Positions 5,770 to 8,580 of a DNA stretch of 8,580 nt are shown here, piece by piece. The stretch comes from Bifidobacterium breve. Its GTDB lineage: Bacteria; Actinomycetota; Thermoleophilia; Miltoncostaeales; Miltoncostaeaceae. The translations under genes were made by a program, and so were the position numbers. Under the pieces are notes generated by a model. That model had not been told where the DNA came from. It saw nothing but the letters and a program-made list of their open reading frames with translations, and did not search any database. Each line of letters starts with the position of its first letter. Positions within the stretch are counted from its first letter, which is position 1. The stretch spans positions 1 through 8,580 of the forward strand of contig CAMCOB010000051.1 in NCBI GenBank assembly GCA_945876305.1. The letters run 5' to 3'.

Positions 5770-6972
5770 TCACCCGGCGGGGGCGACACGTACCAATTTG
5801 CTGGTGGCCATCACGCCGCACACGGCGAACAGCAGTCCGCCGATGATGAGCGGTGACGAGATGCCCACAACCTGAAAGAGCACTGTGGCGCCGATGGGCG
5901 CGATAAGCCGCGCGAGCCCCCCGGCAGATGCCAGAACGCCCAGAGTGCCCCCCTGCGCGGCATCGGGTGTTCGCTGGCTGACGAGGGCCGAAATCGTGGG
6001 AAACACAAGGCCCGACCCGAGCGCCAGCAGAATGAGCACGGGAAACAGCGCCCAGACGTTTGACACCAGCCCCATCAGGATGAGCGCGGCTGAGGTGAGC
6101 CAGAGACCGGTGCGCAGAATCGGCCACTCCCCCACGCGATCGGTGAGCCGGTGCACCAGCCCGCCCTGCACGATTGCGGCGAACACGCCGATGAACACGA
6201 AGACGAGGCCAGTCTGGGCCAGGCCAAACCCGAATTGCCGACTGCCATACAGCGCGAAGACCGACTCCATTCCCACAAAGCCCAGGCTGCCGAGGAACGA
6301 GATCCAGATGAGCGGACCAATTGCTCGGGATGTCACGGCGCTCCCCAGTGCGCTCCAACGCGACTCCGACGCGCCCACGCGGCTGCCTCGCGGGCGCGTC
6401 TCGGGCAGGCGCTTCCACGCCAGGCAGAAATTGCCCATCGCAGCTGCGGCCGCGACGATAAATGGTGCGCGCGGATCGATGAGCGCGAACAGCGCGCCGA
6501 TACCCGGCCCGATGATGAACCCCAGACCGAACGCCGCGCCGATCAGCCCCATCCCCCGCACGCGCTCTTTGTCGGTGGTGATATCGGCCACGTACGCCTG
6601 AGCGGCGGCGTAGGACGCACCGGAGATGCCGTCGAGGATGCGGGCGAAGAACAGCATCCACAGGGCGCCAGCGAACCCGAACATGAGCCATGCCACTGAT
6701 GTTCCGATAAGCGATCCGAGGATTACCGGGCGGCGGCCGTAGCGATCGGACACGCGCCCCCAGATGGGCGCGAAGATCAACTGCATCAGCGCATACGAGC
6801 CGGTGAGAATTCCGATCTGGATGACCGATGCCCCAAACTTCTCTGCGTACAACGGCACCAGCGGGATGACGATGCCGAAGCCGATGAGGTCGATGAGCAC
6901 GGTCGAAAAGACGATGCCGAGCGGGGTGCCGAAGAAGGCCAGCCCCCCGAAACCGTGGCGGCGTTTGCTCAT
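5770..6972 (-). CDS. MFS transporter, DHA1/TetA-like
   Basis: A 400-residue major facilitator with about twelve helices in the cytoplasmic membrane, predicted to be a proton-coupled exporter. Family marks are the TVLIDLIGFGIVIPLVP stretch of helix 1 (24-40) with D28, motif A GRVSDRYGRRP (72-82), R111 in the motif B region, and the antiporter motif C glycines in GAAFGLGFIIGPGIG (145-159). The central loop is about residues 186-215. The start ATG at 6972-6970 was chosen because residues before it in the same frame are low-complexity and unlike a transporter, and because it overlaps the ctaB stop as ATGA. The overlap suggests coupling to ctaB. The substrate is unknown: drug export is the family default, and a heme-related or prenyl-related substrate would be a guess from context. 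No Shine-Dalgarno is evident. Confidence 0.93.
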   Translation of the reverse strand: MSKRRHGFGGLAFFGTPLGIVFSTVLIDLIGFGIVIPLVPLYAEKFGASVIQIGILTGSYALMQLIFAPIWGRVSDRYGRRPVILGSLIGTSVAWLMFGFAGALWMLFFARILDGISGASYAAAQAYVADITTDKERVRGMGLIGAAFGLGFIIGPGIGALFALIDPRAPFIVAAAAAMGNFCLAWKRLPETRPRGSRVGASESRWSALGSAVTSRAIGPLIWISFLGSLGFVGMESVFALYGSRQFGFGLAQTGLVFVFIGVFAAIVQGGLVHRLTDRVGEWPILRTGLWLTSAALILMGLVSNVWALFPVLILLALGSGLVFPTISALVSQRTPDAAQGGTLGVLASAGGLARLIAPIGATVLFQVVGISSPLIIGGLLFAVCGVMATSKLVRVAPAG

Positions 6973-7862
6973 ACCGCTGCGTCGACAGCCAGCGCCACAA
7001 ACAACAGCGCGAGGTAGAGGAGCGAGAAGTGGAAGGTGACAGCGGCCCAGGCACGCTGCGTATCGCCCCGCTCCAAGCGCCATGCCGAGTACAGAAACAC
7101 CACGTTCAGCACCACGGCACTGATCAGATAGATGATCCCAGCGGTACCCGCAGCCACCGGCAGCAGCGTGACACCGGCCATGAGCACGGTCCACAGCAGC
7201 ACCTGCAGACGGGTGGCCCGCTCGCCATAGACCACCGGCAGCATCGGTACGTCGGCCTCGGAGTAGTCGCGCTTCAACATGAGCGCCAGTGCCCAGAAGT
7301 GCGGCGGGGTCCAGAAGAAGACGATGGCAAACAGCAGCACGGCACCCAGCGAGATGTCACCCGTGATGGCAGCCCAGCCCACCAGCGGCGGCACGGCACC
7401 GGCGGCGCCCCCGATGACGATGTTGTGAATCGTCGTGCGCTTGAGCCACAGCGTGTAGAGAAACACGTAGAGCACAACGCCAAGCAGCGACAGGGCGGCG
7501 GCGGCCCACGTGGTACCGAACCCGAATACCAAGACGCTGGCAGCCACAAGCGTCAGCCCGAATGCGAGCGCCCGGCCGGCCGTAATGCGGCCCGCAACGA
7601 TGGGTCGGCGTTCGGTACGGCCCATTACGGCATCAATATCGCGATCGACGAATTGATTGATGGTGTTTGCCCCGCCGGCAGACAGATAACCGCCGATAAC
7701 CGCCCACAGAATGAGCCAGCCGCTCGGCACTCCACGCTCGGCGGCGAACATGGCGCACACCGTGGTGACGAGGAGCAGCGAGATGATGCGCGGCTTTGTG
7801 AGGGTGATGAGGTCGCGCACAAGCCCCGGGCGCGGTGCGCCCTCGTCGGCCGTGGTGGTCAT
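6969..7862 (-). CDS. ctaB: Protoheme IX farnesyltransferase (heme O synthase)
   Basis: A 297-residue membrane prenyltransferase of the UbiA superfamily. It adds a farnesyl group to heme b to give heme O, the precursor of the heme A needed by CtaD. The first aspartate motif is N69xxxD73xxxD77 followed by MGRTERRP (80-87). The second conserved region is YTLWLKRTTIHNIVIGG (136-152), and the loop WTPPHFWALA (184-193) is diagnostic for heme O synthase within the superfamily. About nine hydrophobic helices are present. The ATG at 7862-7860 was chosen over longer readings because AGGGGA lies 4 bases upstream and the TKPRI start of the fold follows at residue 22. The gene overlaps both neighbours by ATGA. 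Length is normal for the family. Heme A synthase (ctaA) is not in this window. Confidence 0.96.
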   Translation of the reverse strand: MTTTADEGAPRPGLVRDLITLTKPRIISLLLVTTVCAMFAAERGVPSGWLILWAVIGGYLSAGGANTINQFVDRDIDAVMGRTERRPIVAGRITAGRALAFGLTLVAASVLVFGFGTTWAAAALSLLGVVLYVFLYTLWLKRTTIHNIVIGGAAGAVPPLVGWAAITGDISLGAVLLFAIVFFWTPPHFWALALMLKRDYSEADVPMLPVVYGERATRLQVLLWTVLMAGVTLLPVAAGTAGIIYLISAVVLNVVFLYSAWRLERGDTQRAWAAVTFHFSLLYLALLFVALAVDAAV

Positions 7863-8200
7863 GAAATCCCCTGCGCCGCGAAGACCACCAGCGCCACTGC
7901 GAAGACCAAGGGCAACAGAAGCCACAGGGTCTCGGTGGTCTCGGTGGCTCCGCGCTTGAGCGGTGTGCGCATACCCCACATGCTCTTGACGATCGCGAGA
8001 CCGCCCGTCGCGATGAGGACGGCAGCGATCACCAGCACGGTCCAGCGCGCTCCCGATGAACTGACGACGCCACCGGTACTGGCGTTGGCGGAACCGGCGG
8101 TGATCAGGAGTGCGGTAAGTCCGGCGGCGGCCAGAGAAGGCACGGACGGGCGCGGCACGTGGGCGAGGATAGTCACTTCCGGGCCGCTCACGGCTTGCAA
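7859..8200 (-). CDS. Small membrane protein upstream of ctaB, unknown function
   Basis: A 113-residue protein that I do not recognise. It has a hydrophobic N-terminal segment (about 20-40) ending in SANA-STGG, which could be a signal peptide with cleavage near residue 40. Two membrane helices follow (about 53-71 and 92-110), with a basic loop KSMWGMRTPLKR (72-83) between them. Pro95 lies in the LWLLLPLVF helix. The start is TTG at 8200-8198, supported by AGAGGA 4 bases upstream, the same spacing as for ctaB. GTG codons at residues 4 and 9 are alternatives. The stop overlaps the ctaB ATG (ATGA), so it is probably co-translated with ctaB. The location suggests a part in heme or oxidase assembly, but no motif shows this. 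It has no Cys or metal-binding motif. Confidence 0.75.
   Translation of the reverse strand: MQAVSGPEVTILAHVPRPSVPSLAAAGLTALLITAGSANASTGGVVSSSGARWTVLVIAAVLIATGGLAIVKSMWGMRTPLKRGATETTETLWLLLPLVFAVALVVFAAQGIS
7867..7872 (-). promoter_or_regulatory. Ribosome binding site of ctaB
   Basis: AGGGGA lies 4 bases before the ATG at 7862, inside the end of the upstream 113-residue gene. It decides the ctaB start against longer in-frame readings. Confidence 0.7.
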
Positions 8201-8230
8201 GTCGTCCTCTGAGCGGGCACCGTGCCGGGA
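8201..8230. promoter_or_regulatory. Very short divergent intergenic region
   Basis: About 30 bases separate the minus-strand small membrane gene from the plus-strand FAD gene. It contains the minus-strand ribosome site AGAGGA (8205-8210). There is no room for two promoters, so those for the divergent genes must lie partly inside coding sequence, or the mRNAs have almost no leader. Confidence 0.55.
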
Positions 8231-8580
8231 ATGGCTGAGCGCGGCGACATCGTGGTGCTGGGAGGAGGCCCTGCCGGCCTCGCGGCAGCGCTTGCTGCGG
8301 CACGCGACGGGGCAACCGTCACACTCGTGGAGTCAGCCGGCCACGTGGGTGGGCTGTGCCGCACGCTCACTGAAGATGGCTGCCGCTTTGATCTGGGCGG
8401 CCACATCCCATTTATCCACGATGCCCCCCGCGTCGCATGGGCCGAGCACCTGATGGATTCGCCCATGCGATGGATCGACCGACCCGTGGCCCGGGTGCAG
8501 CACGGGCGTGTGGTGCCCGGGCGCTACATCGACCAGATACCGGAGGCACCCAACGATCTCGTGGTGGACGATGGCACTGC
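8231..8580 (+). CDS. FAD-dependent oxidoreductase, amine oxidase/protoporphyrinogen oxidase-like (3' truncated)
   Basis: The first 116 codons of a plus-strand gene that runs off the window end. The dinucleotide-binding motif GGGPAGLAAA (11-20) with acidic E34 at the end of strand 2 binds the FAD ADP moiety. GGLCRT (40-45) and FDLGGH (53-58) follow, the second FAD signature of the protoporphyrinogen oxidase, phytoene desaturase and monoamine oxidase superfamily. The lack of a signal peptide suggests a cytosolic or membrane-associated enzyme. The ATG at 8231 gives a normal N-terminus with a GGGA directly against it; an in-frame GTG at 8222 is an alternative, and a stop at 8210 rules out anything longer. 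Being next to a heme gene makes a tetrapyrrole role possible, but carotenoid, sugar or amine substrates fit as well. Only the superfamily is supported. Confidence 0.88.
   Translation, partial: MAERGDIVVLGGGPAGLAAALAAARDGATVTLVESAGHVGGLCRTLTEDGCRFDLGGHIPFIHDAPRVAWAEHLMDSPMRWIDRPVARVQHGRVVPGRYIDQIPEAPNDLVVDDGT

Noticed and set aside
6973..7194. 74-residue N-terminal extension of the MFS transporter
   Set aside because: These residues are Arg/Cys-rich, overlap ctaB and have no transporter features. The ATG at 6972 with the ATGA overlap is the better start.
7863..8315. Longer N-terminus for CtaB
   Set aside because: The sequence is Arg/Pro-rich and overlaps the small membrane gene. The ATG at 7862 has a strong ribosome site and gives the normal family length.
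7029..8453. Long plus-strand open frame antisense to ctaB and the small membrane gene
   Set aside because: It is low-complexity and charged with no motif, and it opposes a clear heme O synthase. Its end overlaps the FAD gene in a different frame. It is a high-GC shadow.

Overview
This is a high-GC bacterial window holding a locus for an aerobic terminal oxidase of the caa3 type. Almost every gene lies on the minus strand, so transcription runs from high to low coordinates. The short five-helix CtaE, the many GTG/TTG starts, the GC content and the heavily overlapping genes suggest an actinobacterium, perhaps a deep-branching class such as Thermoleophilia. This is a judgement from protein style. 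No rRNA or other taxonomic marker is present, and other high-GC phyla are not excluded.

Layout in transcription order on the minus strand. (1) 8200-5770 is a tightly coupled cluster. It holds a 113-residue membrane protein of unknown function, heme O synthase (ctaB) and a 400-residue MFS transporter, joined by two ATGA stop/start overlaps. (2) 5769-5659 is a gene-free spacer with a perfect 9-bp GC-rich hairpin that may separate two transcripts. (3) 5658-24 holds the oxidase structural genes. ctaC is subunit II with a CuA centre and a fused cytochrome c domain. ctaD is subunit I with extra domains at both ends. ctaE is subunit III. A lipoprotein cytochrome c and a YciK-like short-chain dehydrogenase follow. 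ctaD/ctaE and cytochrome c/SDR overlap by one base. On the plus strand, from 8231 to the window end, a divergent FAD-dependent oxidoreductase is cut off by the window edge.

How the parts fit: CtaB makes heme O, the precursor of the heme A carried by CtaD. The lipoprotein cytochrome c and the cytochrome c domain of CtaC can pass electrons to CuA, then to heme a and the heme a3-CuB site in CtaD, where oxygen is reduced and protons are pumped. Heme A synthase (ctaA) and a separate subunit IV gene are not in the window.

The most unusual feature is CtaD. At 912 residues it is about 1.6 times the usual length. It carries two extra N-terminal membrane helices and about 270 extra C-terminal residues, which I read as two divergent copies of a universal-stress-protein-like alpha/beta domain on the cytoplasmic side. 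Its active site has the YSHPAVY form of A2-type heme-copper oxidases. No RNA genes, insertion sequences, CRISPR arrays or prophage elements were seen.
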